Shown: positions 29,482 to 42,505 of the stretch, piece after piece
How positions within the stretch are numbered: position 1 is the first letter of the stretch
Layout of the letters: every line of letters begins with the position of its first letter
Origin: Enoplolaimus lenunculus
Taxonomy: Eukaryota; Nematoda; Enoplea; Enoplida; Thoracostomopsidae
Reading direction: 5' to 3'
Length of the DNA: 64,000 nucleotides
Assembly: GCA_030248215.1 (NCBI GenBank)
Contig: JASANG010000449.1
Location: 1-64,000, forward strand
Position numbers and translations under genes: made by a program
Notes under the pieces: model-generated
The model's database searches: none
Seen by the model: the letters and a program-made list of their open reading frames with translations, nothing else
Told to the model about the DNA's origin: nothing

Positions 29482-32009
29482 TATAAATTATTAAGTAAAT
29501 AAGATCAGAATTATTAATCGTATGTCGTATTTTATTTTAAACCTTATTTTAATATGTCAACGTTTACTACAGCTGTCAGTTGATAGTTATTTGCATAATT
29601 CTAAAATAACAATTTGTGGATTAATTGCTAAAGCGATTCAGTAAAACGTTCTGTCGTACATCAAACGGTGTTCGACTGTGACGACCAATACGAACGACGC
29701 TTTGCTTGTCGTACGGTGCCGTTGTTTGCCGCGTACGATACCGCACGGTGATGGACGGTAACGGATAGCGTCGGATGACACTTGAATTTTCAAAAAGGAA
29801 CAGATCCCTGGATTGTCGACCATCACTTTTCACCGTCAAAGTATCATAACACGACTTTAATAATTTAGTAAGATTATCCACGTGTTGCCGAACCGGCTTA
29901 CTCATCTCACAGTCGTGGCAATTTTATAGAACATACCGGCTGTTTCGTTTGTAGTTTAAACACAGCCTTAACATTAGTAAAACTGTCTATCTGTGGAATT
30001 TAAAATATTACAGTCTTTACTTTAATTTTTGTAGAAAACGTGGATACGCCCGGCTCCGGCAAAAAATCGACATCCGGTTCCGGCTCCGGTATTTTAACTT
30101 GCCGGATATTGTTTTTAAATATTCAAAAAATTCAAACCATCATTTGTATTTATGCCAACTACCGTGGAACTGATTGATTTACTTTTACATATTTTGTCTT
30201 TCATACGGGTAATGATAATGTTTGCATGTGTCCACATGTTGGATCACAATTTTTATTGGGTTACAATAACGCTGGAAAACCTGATAGATGAGCAGTGTTT
30301 TTTAAGGGCGCAACAGACGGAGCAGATTGCAATTCCTAACCCTAAGGTTAAACTTGAGCGAAAAATAACTGTAAAACTAGGCCCAAGCCTAAGCGAAAGC
30401 AATATCCTCGATAAAAAGCAGGAATTGGCGGCCTAAAATAACAACCGAGACCCGAGACCCAGACATGAGTACCGAGATCAACCGCACGAAAAGTATCGGT
30501 CTCGGTCAATTTTTCGCAATCACCGAAAAAATAAAACTTTCACAAAATTATTTCTTATGCTGTTTTCGTAGTTTTATTATGTTTTTCATAGTTTCGCGTG
30601 TTTAGAATATCTGCTCATAAGGCATCAGGTAGCTCAACAATACAGTCATATATTGTCGAATCCACGACTTCTGGTCTCGGTTACAAGCCACCACCGAGAC
30701 TCCACAAACTGAAACGAAGACCTGCCAAATACAGAAACTTGCCGCGACCGAAATTCGTTCCCAGATTCTAAGCCACCTCTATTTGATGTGTACCTAGGAA
30801 AATCTGGATACGCTTAAATGTAATCCAAACAAATATTGCAACTAAACGGCAACGCTACAAGAACATCGAATATTGAAATAGTGTTGTTGTTAAGGGGTTA
30901 AAAATTCATCGGTATGATATGGTTAAGTTTGGTTACGTAAAGCTTTTGCACACCTTAGGCCATGCAGCGAAGAATTGTGAGCTTCGTTCTGATATTTGAC
31001 TGACGTCTAGTGTTAGATTTGAATTAACTATCCCGGCTCCGGCCGGATGTTAAATTGTCATTTTTTATTATCCGGTCGCACCCTGATATATATTCCTGTG
31101 TGTGATAAAGCGGTGCGTTTTCTCATTCGTTACTTGCTAGCCGTGACTGCGCTTTTGACGAGTCCGAAACATGGGATTTGATTGGCTACTGTTGGTTTTA
31201 ATTTTTAGGAGTATCTCAGTTGCACACGTCTTCATATTTTCTGGCTCACAGAGCGCGCATCATGTTGATGAAAACTTACTAGTTGCGGCATGGGCTACGA
31301 CATATATATATACGTTTAATTTTTAAAAATTCGTTTGACATTTTTACTTGTGTTTTTTTCGGAATTAAGCCAATGGTATAAAAATAGTGTTGATGATTTT
31401 TAAAAACAGCGTATATTTCGAATGTAAAATTGCTTCCTATTGTTATTGCTCCAATATTTGATTACGATTTTAAAAACTATGACCTTGAAAAATGGTATTA
31501 TGAAAAAAATCGCTAAGATCGAGCAAAGCTGCAGTACACAACATCCAATTCAAACTCTTGCTGGAAACCGTACCCGAAACAATCACAAAGATAACCGATT
31601 CAGGTAAAAAAAGGCCATTAAGCAGGAATCAAATCCCTGTGGGGCCGTTAGATTGTGAATTGAAATTGAAATTTAATGTAGATCGTTCAAACTGTTTTAA
31701 AATCGTAACGCACTGTTGCTTTACAAAGATTGAGATGGTTTATTGCATTATTTGATGCGCTATTAAAAATTCAAAAGTTTATCTAAATTTATTTTGTGAC
31801 CAGATGATAAAAAAACTACTTAGTTATGCATTGTAGCAATGCAATCAGTTGCAGATACAGAATGTCTTGAGCGAATGATTCTTCTGTACTGACCCGAATA
31901 AGAGGGGAGACGGGCTGATATTTATTTGGCCTTAATTTTCTGATTTTATGTATGTAAAAAAGGTGCCCCTTTTTATTCTTGAAAGAATAAATAATCGAAT
32001 TTCAAAGAT

Positions 32010-32375
32010 ATTTCGGGTTGAGCCCAGGTTCCCCAACCTAAGTTTACGTCTTGAACGTATCTTATGTTGTAAAACTGACGAATTTGGTTGAGCTTGGCTC
32101 CCAATTTAGAACGCAACTTCCCTGACAAATTTTCGCAAAACATGTCTTTTATTTCAGACACATTTGTCTTATATTTCAGATATATTGTCTTAATCGTTTA
32201 CGAAACACTCTTAAATTTACGACATTTAAGTGTTAAAAATTTAAGACACATATTTCTGAGATATTTCAGAAACTGTCTGGCATTCAAGAAATATATGTCT
32301 GGAGTCTAAAATTAAGAAATAATTGTCTTGAACTTAAGAAAATATTTCTTGAATATCAGAAAATATTTTTTGTGT
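32010..32375. repeat. Dispersed repeat (TTCGGGTTGAGC family), copy 2
   Basis: It is collinear with 3960-4330 over about 370 bp, moderately diverged. Confidence 0.5.
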
Positions 32376-33884
32376 GTAGCTCGTACTAATTACTTAACTA
32401 TGTGAGTGTTTACGTGACAGGTCCATTTGTTGGCCAAAAACCTCAAAACGTGACACTTAATCATTGCGAAAAAAACTACCCATTCACGTTTGTCGTGTAT
32501 TATCTATAACCTTAGCTTATTTAAGACACGGTGGTCATGCTAAGTACACGTTGTTTGAACTATTGAACCACAAGATGCATTAACCAAAATTTTTTACAAA
32601 ATATGTTAAAAACGCTTTGCCAGCTTCCCTAAACGCTTTGTTTTTCACAGTGGTGCATTAGCCGACCAATCATTTACCATATCTGAATTAATATTTCATT
32701 TTTAACACGGCTCCAAGGCTCAGGAATATTGCTTATTTATTCAACTCACTAAGTGACTCGAGTGAGTCGAATTTGACTCTGTTTGTGTAGTCCGGAAAAG
32801 TATCCTTTGAGAAAGTAATTTTGACTCACCATTTTTTGCAGCGACAGAAATAAAACGCATTTTTAACACGGCTTAAGGATCCCGTTGAGAATTATACAGG
32901 TCAAAACAATTTTTTTCTTTCACTACGCTTGTTCAGAAAAATTTTTTACACGAGATTATCTTTCCAGAAATGCAATCCTAGCCACACGCCTGCTCGAATG
33001 ATGATATTGACATAAATTTTCTAAAAATTAAAGCCCACGAGCTAGTTAGCTATTAGTGTGCCCCGAACTAGGTTGGGATTTTATTATTTCAGCAAATCTA
33101 AGCCTATCGAAATGGATTTGTTTTGAAATGTGATTGAAATATAAAAAAAGCTTACCGATACAACATACAAAATTCCAAATTTTAGGTTCTATAAATTCAG
33201 TAAAACGATTAACCGATTAACAATTTCAATTCAGAATACACGCCATTACGGAAAACAATTTTTTCAATATTAAGGTTTTCATTTTATGTATTTTTCTAAT
33301 GCTGAACGCTACTGGTGTTTTCGTCGAAATCACTTTGAATTAATTTTGGCATTCATCCAAACTGTGTATTTCCTATTTGAATCATTTCCGATGTCCCCCC
33401 TCCAGCTCGCGTTTACCCAAAAATCTTTGATTTAAAATTTTTTGTATATTTGAGCTTCTCAAGATCTCCGGTGATCATTCCACGCCGAAATTTAAACTTT
33501 TAAAAAATTCGATTATTTTAACGTCTGATTCCAAAAAATTTAACACCATTGGACTCAGCTCAGCAAGCTGCATCGAATGCTATATAAAGCTAGGTGTAGT
33601 AAATATTCTAAAGCATGTAAAAGTAATTATTCATCATCGTCCCAACAACGTTCGAGGGGAGCAACATAATGCTGGGGCACAATATAAATAAAATTAGTTA
33701 ACACCTCGTGAAAAAAGAGTGAGAAGCAATATCCAATTCTAAACACTCGTGAGAGAACTTAGTATCTTTAATAAAATTTTTTACAGCCCCTCCCCCAGCT
33801 GCTGCGCAACTGGGTTGAATACAAAAATATACCGAAGTGTACACTCCCTGTTCCATTTTAATTCCCCTGTAACACTAAAGGGTA

Positions 33885-34097
33885 GAGCTACACTTTTGAT
33901 ACCTTCCCGCGCCGTCCGTCACACATGGGTCATGGTGCGGTATCGTACGCGAATTACTGACGTATCATACAGTTCACCGCATCGTGACGGATGGCGATGC
34001 AGGGCGCAGTACGGGAGACGGACGGCAGCGTACAGCTGACGGACGGCAGCGTACGGGTGACAGACGGCGCCGTATGACACGTATAGCGCAGCCCTAA
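33885..34097. mobile_element. GC-rich palindromic MITE (GTCCGTCACC family)
   Basis: Its GC content is far above its surroundings. It carries GCCGTCCGTCACAC, GTGCGGTATCGTACGCG, and three tandem GACGGACGGCAGCGTAC-like units of 17-20 bp near 34010-34070. It ends TATAGCGCAGCCCT. Confidence 0.55.
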
Positions 34098-35425
34098 GCT
34101 GTAACCTTTAAACTTTTAATCAACAATCTCTCAGACACAAAGCAGATATAATTTGAGACTAAAAGGATCATTTTTCGACCGAATGAAAAATGAGTTCAGT
34201 CTGAACAAAATACAACAAAAGACATTGAAGCCCAGTTTGACAAAAAACTACCAAAGCACAGCATTCTCAGTTTCGTTGAACAGAACACAACTACGCAGAG
34301 ATGAACGGCAATAGTTTCATATTGTCCAGCCCAGTTTAATATATATTTCCTGATCTTCCATGAGACTTCCCTTTTCTGTATGGGTATTTAATCCGTAACT
34401 TTGGTGAAATGTTGGATATTCGATCTTTTCAAAGACCCTAAACGATTAAACTAACTCGATTAAAGTTTAAGCTAATCCAGCAACTGTAAACGGACTTTCT
34501 AGATTAACTAAACTAACAAGTAGATTTAGTCTTAAGCTCATTTTGAAATCTTACATAATTTTAGTTTTAGCTCAACTTATCTACTTCTTAAATACACTTA
34601 TTGTGGGCTGCAGCTGTTACTTAAACCAAAAATAAGTCTAACTTTAGACACGTCTTAAACTTGAAAATTTGTTAGCTTAAGCTAAGCTTACAATTTTAGT
34701 TTAGTTGATCCGTCCACCCATTTAATTTTCATTTAAACTCACGGTTATGTTTAGTCAAGGTATAATTTATGTTTATGATTTTAGACGGCTCTTTTGATCA
34801 TTACAAGCCAAAATTCAAATTTCTTAAACATAACAGTTTGCCATGTGTTAAATTCCCGTTTGCTATATATACACTGAAAAACTTCGATTGTGGACAATAT
34901 TTAATACTTATAAAACATACGACGCCGCATGTACGACTTAGTTGAAAACTGCGAAATTTTCGATATTTAGGCAGAGTTACGGGGTGCTCAGGGCCAATAA
35001 TTTTTATGTTCATCTTATCATCTGATTGGCGCAATCCCGCGACTCTCTCCCTGTCTGAACTATATGTGATGGTTCTCAAAGCCAGCGCCTACTAGTTCAG
35101 AAATTGGCGCAGCATTTTATGCACAAAAATACAACGCATTTAACTATTTTTAGGTCTAAACTATTTTAGCACATCATCAAACGTAAATTGAATTTAAATT
35201 TTTTCACTTCCGATACTAACGAACCAAGAAAAACGTGAAGCGACAGCCAACCAATAAGATTCACACGCATGCCTAACATCTTGAAAAGTGGAGCTTCTTC
35301 AAATTTCACGAACGTCGCGTTTTTAGTTGTGAAATGTAAGTTTTTCAGCTAGAAATTTTTAGTATGATCAACGTCAATGCTTAGTTCCAAAACAAATCAA
35401 GGAAATTAACAAAGAAACAAGTTCA

Positions 35426-35590
35426 GGCCCGTAGCCAACTTATCCTGCTAGTGGGGCTAAAAAATTTTCAAAAGGGGCATACAACAGTTTTCGTTGACTT
35501 ATATACAAGCAACGTGAAAAATTTTGTAACGGGGGCAAAATTTTTCCATAATGAGGATAATCCCCCTGGTCCTACTTGGCTACCGGGCCC
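35426..35590. mobile_element. GTAGCCAACTT-type dispersed MITE
   Basis: The ends are GGCCCGTAGCCAACTTATCC and TACTTGGCTACCGGGCC, which are inverted repeats; this is the clearest copy of the family in the window. Confidence 0.6.
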
Positions 35591-37833
35591 GAACAGGTCA
35601 TATCGAGCAGCGATGTGTTACAGGAAATCTTTTCTAGGGACCGTGAGCTCTCCCTGACCCCATTTGGTTTACGGACCTGCAACCAAAACCATTTTTACAG
35701 CATTGAACGAAATTTGAATAGGACGCCTGTTTTCGAATTTAAACATTTCATAAATAGGTCACTGAATGTTAATAAAATTTACCATTTATGAATGCGGCAC
35801 TGTCAACCCAGTATTAGGTTACGAAAGTTTTTAAGATGGTGACGGAAATGTCTACTCAGCCTAGATAAAACATTGTAACGAATGCAGCTTAGCTCAAAAG
35901 AACTGAAACAGTAAACAAACTACCATATTAATTTTAAATAATTCCGATTCACTTTCGGCTAAGGCACATTTCACCGACTTCCGGGTATTTTTCACCTCCG
36001 GTTGCACCTTGATGTTTAGCGGATATGTCTGTTCAAAGTTTATACGCGCATAGTTTACGCAATCAAAACCCGCTGGAAGCAACCCGTTCATCGAAGGCTA
36101 CAAAATTAACCCTATGACAATTTTCTTCAGCTTGTTCGCTTGTATGGGTAAAGCAGGATGTACACGGATAGTAAAAATAACAGAAACAGATACGGATGAG
36201 ACAGAAAACGATATTGAAGCTTAAATGTTTCAAATTTGTTTTATTTTTCTGCCAACACAGTTGAGGCGCAAATATTCTACAGATATTCTAAAAATTTGTA
36301 AGCACTAATAGCGGATGCATTAAATTTTTTAAGCCTTTGAATGATTTTCGAAATTTTTATTTCATATCGAACTATTGTAGCATATTTCTAATGAAAAATT
36401 GCTAAATATATACGTGATTGATAACTAATAATGAAAAATCGCGAGATATATACGTGATTTGTAACTAATTTTGAGCATAAAATAACAGTTTGCAGTTTTT
36501 CGATAAAGAAATCGATTTTTACCGGAAACAGATATCCGGTTACATCCTGATGCCAAGCTAAAGGTGATAAAGCTAATGTTTTGCCTTGTTCCTGGGCTTG
36601 CTAAAAGTAGTAACTTTAAGCCTATCGGCACCCACAGACCTAAAAAATTCTAACGGGAGGGACTGGCTGGCAAATGTTATGAAACGCAAAAATTGTAAGG
36701 TAGGGAACTTATCATTTTATCATCAAAAATGCTGCGGGTTAAAATTGTAAAAATTGTAAGGTAGGAAGGGACCTTACCATTTTAACAGAAAAAATCTCTG
36801 ATGGGGGCGTACGCCACCCCCGTCTCCCCTCTGCTGCCGCTAGTGAATGGCACCTTGATGTCCACTACGCCAAGAGTACGACTGCAGTTTCGCCCGTCCG
36901 TTGAAGTACTCGCAGCTTCACTTGCTGCAGTAACCCTAATAGAAGGCGTGTCCATTTTGATTCCCAATCAATAGTAGTCCGTATCCTTAATACGAGTCTG
37001 TAAGCGGATAGAGTCTAAAACAAGACAAACACCACTCTTATTCGGGTCACTACCATATTGTAGACTACACCAAAGGTCTGCTTTAAGGTCTGGGAAGGCT
37101 AATTTTTCGTCAACTTGGCATACATGAAACTACATCAAGTGAGTTATTTTTATAAGCGATAAAAACGAAAAAACAGTTATCAGGGCAAAAACACATCCGA
37201 ACAAATAATCTTTGTACAGCCGAAGCAGATCACGCAGAAAAGATAGTAACAAGTATTGCAGGCGGCAAAATAAGGCCAGAACCTACGGGAAAAATTATAC
37301 CGGACACCGAGGTCTATTTCTGCCGGTGCCAGACCTACGGTTGCACCCTGCTTACCCGAGTTGTAAACCACCGAGTTGTGGATATCGTTTTTTATTTTTC
37401 TAAAATACAATTTAATTAAATTCAACGTTTGAGCGTGTATAAAACGGCTGATCCATTTTATTGCACGTCAACAACGAAAACCAGCGGACCAGTCAAACCA
37501 GCTGGTTAAATTCCAAAAATAATTTCATTGGCGTCAGCAAAAAAATTCATTTTTAGATTATTTATAGCCAGTTTTTTTGAAACAGATGCGCAGACAGATT
37601 TGATTAATATGTTGGTTTTGCAGTTTAGGAGTAAAAACCCTTTTGTGATTAATCTTTCGGTCCGAGCGGACACACTGTTAAACGGCGGCACACATTGTGC
37701 TAATCTCGCCACTAGGCATACGAGCATCAGGGCCAATGTTACTTTCAGGGGCGTCCCGTTTTTCGCGGGTCAGCAAGACACAGAATTGTAGTCAAGGCAA
37801 ATTTATATACTCGCGCCGAAAGCATTACGGGCA

Positions 37834-38230
37834 GGTGGGAAAATGGGACAGCTGCAAATTTTCGCTGGGAAAACGTGACAGGATTGTTTCGGGCAGGTGG
37901 AAAAATGGGACAGCTGTAATTTTTCGCTGGGAAAACGGGACAAGCCTGTTTCCAGCAAGTGGGAAAACGGGACAGCTGCAAATTTTCGCTGAGAAAACGG
38001 GACAAGCCTGTTTCCAGCAAGTGGGAAAACGGGACAGCTGCAATTTTTCGCTGAAAAAACAGGACAGGTTTGTTTCGGGCAAATGGGAAAACGGTACAAA
38101 TTGGAAAAACGGGACAGGTTTGTTTCGGGCAAATGGGAAAAAGGGATAGCTGCTATTTTTCGCAGTGAAAACGGGGCAGGTATGTTTCGGGCAACTGTGA
38201 AAACGGGTCAGGTATTTTTCTGGCAACTGG
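37834..38230. repeat. Minisatellite, unit 62-63 bp, about six to seven copies
   Basis: The unit contains GTGGGAAAACGGGACAGCTG, AATTTTTCGCTG and TTGTTTCGGGCAA. Unit starts are near 37834, 37897, 37959, 38021 and 38082; later units are shortened. Neighbouring units near 37920-38040 are almost identical. Because units near 63 bp keep the frame, several spurious ORFs cross it on both strands. Confidence 0.9.
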
Positions 38231-39287
38231 GAAAGCGGCAGGGTGTAAACGGACAGTAAAAATAGTGGAAACGGATAGTGATCAAAATAACGGAAACGAA
38301 AAACGGATATTGAGGTAAAAAATTCAGAGATGTTTTATTTTTCGGCCAACGCAATACAGAAGTGCAAAAATGTTCACCGGGCTTTCTAGATGTATCGAAA
38401 TTTTTAAAATTTTGAATAAAATTCATCATTTTTACTTCATTTCGAACAATTCTAGCATATCAGTAACGAACTAGCACCCTGGTGAAGTATACTTTGAGTA
38501 ATTAATTAAAATTCTTTACTGAACTTAATTTGGACCATGAAGCATTTTAGTTAATCTATTTTGGGTAACCTACGCTAATGGACTAATAAGTAATTTTGTA
38601 TTCTATCCATTTATACTTACTCCAATTAAGGAAATGGACTCCTATAATTCATGCTGAAAATAAGAACACCCTACTCTTATTATTACTGCCTCTTATTCGG
38701 GTCACTACAGTAACATCTGACTAAAAACTATCCACTTTGCAAAGCACGCTTTTGTTCATGGGCAATAAAAAATTTGTTGAAATACAATATTTTCAAAGCA
38801 AGAAACAAATGGTTAAGCCATCAAAGTTGTTTACATAACGCAAAAAATATAAAAGTTTAAATTGATCCACCACATTGCCATTTGCCAAAGTCAGCAAACT
38901 TGACACTCCCGTATTACAAACAAATAACAATGTACATGGACAAAGCCTGAGTTAGCAAGCAATATAACGAGTTTCATATGACGGTATATATAACATAATC
39001 ACATTATATATCAAATGCGCTCCAAATCATGTAATGTAGCACTAATAAAACGAGAATTACCCAGCTTTCTTAGAATTCAAAATATAACAAATACGAAATT
39101 GACGAAATAAATATACGAGCCGATTTCAATTGGAAATAGAATACCGAATATTAAGATCAGAAAGATTGCGAATTTTTTTATAATTTAGAGCCCACCGAAG
39201 CGGTTCCGTGTTATAGAAGGCATTGCGCAACTGTAAATAATTTATGATGGTATACATTTGTACTGTTAATTTGATATCAATTATGCT

Positions 39288-41645
39288 TCAAATAGCACCC
39301 ACATCTTTAAGTCGTGTCTCAAGCTCGCCAGTGTCTGCTAGCGCCAATGTATCGTCAGCTCCACCCACAAACTTTCCACCAACGAAAACTCGAGGAACCT
39401 AAAACTCACCATAATATCTACAATTTGTTTTTAAAATCAGCACTTCAATGTTTAAACTTAGTTCCTATAACGGTGGCCTGCGATTTTCTTTCAATTTGCA
39501 ATAGTCACACTCACACAATGAGCGTTTATAAACGGCTGTCCTTATGAGAAACGCATATTGACAGGGCTTTGTTTCGAGAAGACATTACTTTACACTGTGG
39601 CGAAACGATGAAAAATTATGTCGCTTTTGGAATCAAATAATCTTAAGATGAATTTGTAGGCACAGATTCAATCTCAGAACACAGCCTACTGCCCTCTTCG
39701 TACCTCTACGCTATTTGTACACGAATCACATGGCAGTGAGCACAGACAGAAGCGAAATAATTTCGTACGAGCGACAATAATTAATTTGTTCACGATTAGA
39801 AACACTCATTGAAAAGTTGAACTCAAAAAGTTGCACATGGTTTAAAATTAATTTTTACCAGTTCTCTTGAAACAGATATATAAAATGTGGAAACTGAAGC
39901 CCTATGCACACGTGTAAGTTTTTGTCTGCGAGAACTCGCAGTTGCAACGTGCACTTGCAAATGTTGTCCAAAATCCCATTCGAAAAACTTGCAGATGCAA
40001 ATAATTCATTAAAAATCAAACCTAGGAATTTAGTTCACATGTGTTAAAAACCATGCATGTTCAATGATTTTATTGCATCCGCTTTTTCATTGGCTGATGA
40101 AAAAATGCAAGTTCTGCGTGCCATTTGCAGCTGCAAATTCTCGCAAGTAAAAACTTGCACGTGTGAATAGGGCTTAAAATAGGTATACGTATGCGCATAC
40201 AATATAATGTCTAACCGAACGAGCACCAGTCAGCTTAAGCATAAAATCTTGAATTTCATCACCGTTAGGATTTTCATCGAGTTCAATGACTTCATAGTCC
40301 TACAAACGTAAAATCAAAATTAAACTTGGTGCTGATTGATTACTACATGATTATGCGGCAAATATCAATATCAGAGAGCTTTTGCGTAGTATTTCCGATT
40401 AAATAACTATTAAGGGCTGTAAATGGTTAGAAATAGCATACCACAAAGTTGTTATGCATATCAAACACAGGTATTTCAAAGTCAAGTATATAGTACTAAA
40501 ATTGAAAACCAAAACATAAATACAACATTACCTCCGGCTTTAAATTGAATTCGGCCAGACGAGCAAGCGTTTCCTTGCAGAATGGGCAGTACGTCTTGGA
40601 GAAAACCACAACCTTTTTCTGTAATTTCTGAAATGATAACAAGTTGATATTACGCATATGTCGAAGGACAATCTGTCATTTATGCCAATTAACTAATTTG
40701 TCTACGCCATACTGCCAATTCTGCTATTCCGGCCAATTGCTAATTCGCCGAGGCCAAATTGCTATTCTGAGCAATAGCTGATTAGCCTACGCCAAATAGC
40801 TACGTACGTATTTTACCAAAGGTTTTCAGCTGTAAAAGAAACAGCCAATACAAAATGAAATAAATAACAACGAGACTGGCTACTTGCAGCGCACCAGTAT
40901 ACAATGTTTTACCACTGCAATTCTAATTAGCAATTTGATTGGCAACTCCCAGTCCGTGTATAGATTATTATCAATAATTATCAAAATTTCTGTCTTAAAT
41001 TATTTTTATTTTTATCACGTCTTAAAGAGACGATCTAGGCAGGCTTCATGGATCGGATGCCCAATCAGAGCTTCACAAAGTTAAAATTTTACATCGGGCT
41101 TTGATGCTAAAATCGTGTCTGGCTTTTTGCTCGCTAGTTTTTCCTCGCTATTTTTTATCTCCGTTGGTCTATTTTTGCATATCTCAACTCAAACCCACGT
41201 ACTTCAAACAAATTTTACACGGAAATTAATACTTGTAAAAAGCGAATGATATTAGAAAAAAACAATTTTTCTACTTTATAGCTAATTTATCTTGTTTACT
41301 TACGCTTAGTTGTAGGCTTCCGCATACGCTTAGAAATTGACATTCGTAGGTTATTAAGCGTACACCAAGATTGAGGCTCAGGTGTAGGATTAGGCTAAGG
41401 CGTTGATGTAGGCCTACTACTGTACAGCGATGCTAACAATAGTACAGGCTCATCCGTTAAAACTTTGGCGTTCAAAAGATTTTTGTAACCAAATCATCAC
41501 AACTCCGGCTAAAAACCGATCCACAAATCAAAACCTTCATATTTTCAACCAATCAAAAGCATCAAAAATACACCGCACTTACCTCATTGACAAAATTTTG
41601 AATATCGCTCGTGATGACTTTTGTAGAAAATAAACTGGCAAACAT
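39288..41645 (-). CDS. Glutaredoxin A (dithiol, CPFC active site)
   Basis: A small glutathione-dependent disulfide oxidoreductase. Four exons, 41645-41583, 40627-40532, 40299-40216 and 39398-39288, all join in phase 0 with GT/AG and give 117 residues. Seen: a beta-strand and active site KVVVFSKTYCPFC (Cys35 and Cys38), the glutathione-binding SVP cis-proline motif, and GGKFVGG near the C terminus; the length fits class I glutaredoxins. The N terminus MFASLFSTK is longer and more hydrophobic than that of the paralogue, so an organelle-targeting role is possible but unproven. A TTTAG acceptor-like site lies 17 nt upstream of the ATG and could take a spliced leader. The gene lies head to head with the paralogue at 47875-49905. 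Confidence 0.93.
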
Positions 41646-41705
41646 ATGGCGATGATGATAGCTAAACTAAAATACGTTAATAAAAGTTAGGTGATATATA
41701 TGTAC

Positions 41706-42079
41706 CAGGGTGCAACCGGAATTACAATTTACCGGAACCGGAATTTGAAAATTTTACCGGAACCGGAAAGTGAAAATGCATTTCACCAAAAATTTCAAAT
41801 CTTATTTTTTGCTCTATTATTTGTGAAATAACCTTAGTCGAACATAGGTATTTATTTTATTTGTTGTATTTTAGATTTTCATCATCGACTGAAGTGAAAT
41901 CCACCATCAACGGCTTATATTCGGAGTACAAGTGGCTTTCAAAAGAGATTCCTAAAAATTAGCAAAGTTAAGAAAACGGCCAAATTATAATACCGGAATT
42001 TTTAAATCTGGTAAAAATTTACCGGAACCGGAAGGTGAAAAAATGCCGGAACCGGAACCGGAATTCCGGTTGCACCCTG
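41706..42079. mobile_element. CAGGGTGCAACCGGAATT hAT-like MITE with perfect 8-bp target duplication
   Basis: It is flanked by ATATGTAC at 41698-41705 and 42080-42087. The ends are CAGGGTGCAACCGGAATT and AATTCCGGTTGCACCCTG, perfect inverted repeats. The sub-terminal region is rich in ACCGGAACCGGAA on both sides. The CAGGG start and 8-bp duplication fit hAT. Confidence 0.9.
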
Positions 42080-42204
42080 ATATGTACGTATCGTCTCCTG
42101 AACGTTTATTTGTCACAGTTGGCCACTGGCCGCCCCAAACCGTTACGAACGTATTTCTATGCGGGCAGAACTTTGCAATATTACTGCTTGAAAAATCTAG
42201 TCTT

Positions 42205-42505
42205 CAGGGTGCGACCGGATACCAATAAAAACCGCGACCGTTATCGAATGATAAAATGTCGCACCATAGCCGGATATTGAGTAAACAATTGAATAAAGAG
42301 TAAACCTTTGTAACGCTACTAATTTAGCTGTTTCCATGAGTGATTTCGAATTAGCTGCGTTCAATACCAGGTTTAGTTGTCTTATATCGGACAAACGTTG
42401 CTGTAATATATTTCAATTTTGGTCATAAATAACATTTCATTAGTGAGTGAACCGGGTGTCGATTTTGCGCAGAAACCTAGTATCAGGTTGCATGGTTGCA
42501 CCGTG
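42205..42505. mobile_element. CAGGGTGCGACCGGA hAT-like MITE, second copy
   Basis: The ends are CAGGGTGCGACCGG and GGTTGCACCGTG. The flanks CTAGTCTT and TTAGTCTT match at 7 of 8 bases. It lies 125 bp from the previous copy. Confidence 0.7.

Larger units (their letters stand above)
29906..39287. other. 9.4-kb stretch without a recognisable gene
   Basis: It holds GC-rich elements at about 30039-31086, with CCGGCTCCGG ends, a terminal CACCCTG and an inner CCGAGACC-rich block. It also holds the TTCGGGTTGAGC repeat (32010-32375), a single foldback arm (32745-32850), a GTCCGTCACC element (33885-34097), a GTAGCCAACTT element (35426-35590), GTGACCCGAATAAGAG remnants and the minisatellite at 37834-38230. 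Short ORFs present look like chance. Confidence 0.5.

Noticed and set aside
29621-29905. 94-codon minus-strand ORF beginning MSKPVRQHV
   Set aside because: Its ATG lies in a donor-like GATGAGTAAGCC, and the frame runs straight into a GC-rich palindromic element; no recognised domain.
30152-30436. 94-codon plus-strand ORF
   Set aside because: It begins in CCGGCTCCGG element sequence and ends in repeat DNA; composition and context suggest chance.
37697-38226. Overlapping ORFs of up to 150 codons on both strands
   Set aside because: They are by-products of the 62-63-bp minisatellite, whose units nearly keep frame; no domain or splice context.
37834-38230. Regular repeats resembling a CRISPR array
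   Set aside because: The whole unit repeats with no unique spacers, and the sequence is animal nuclear DNA.
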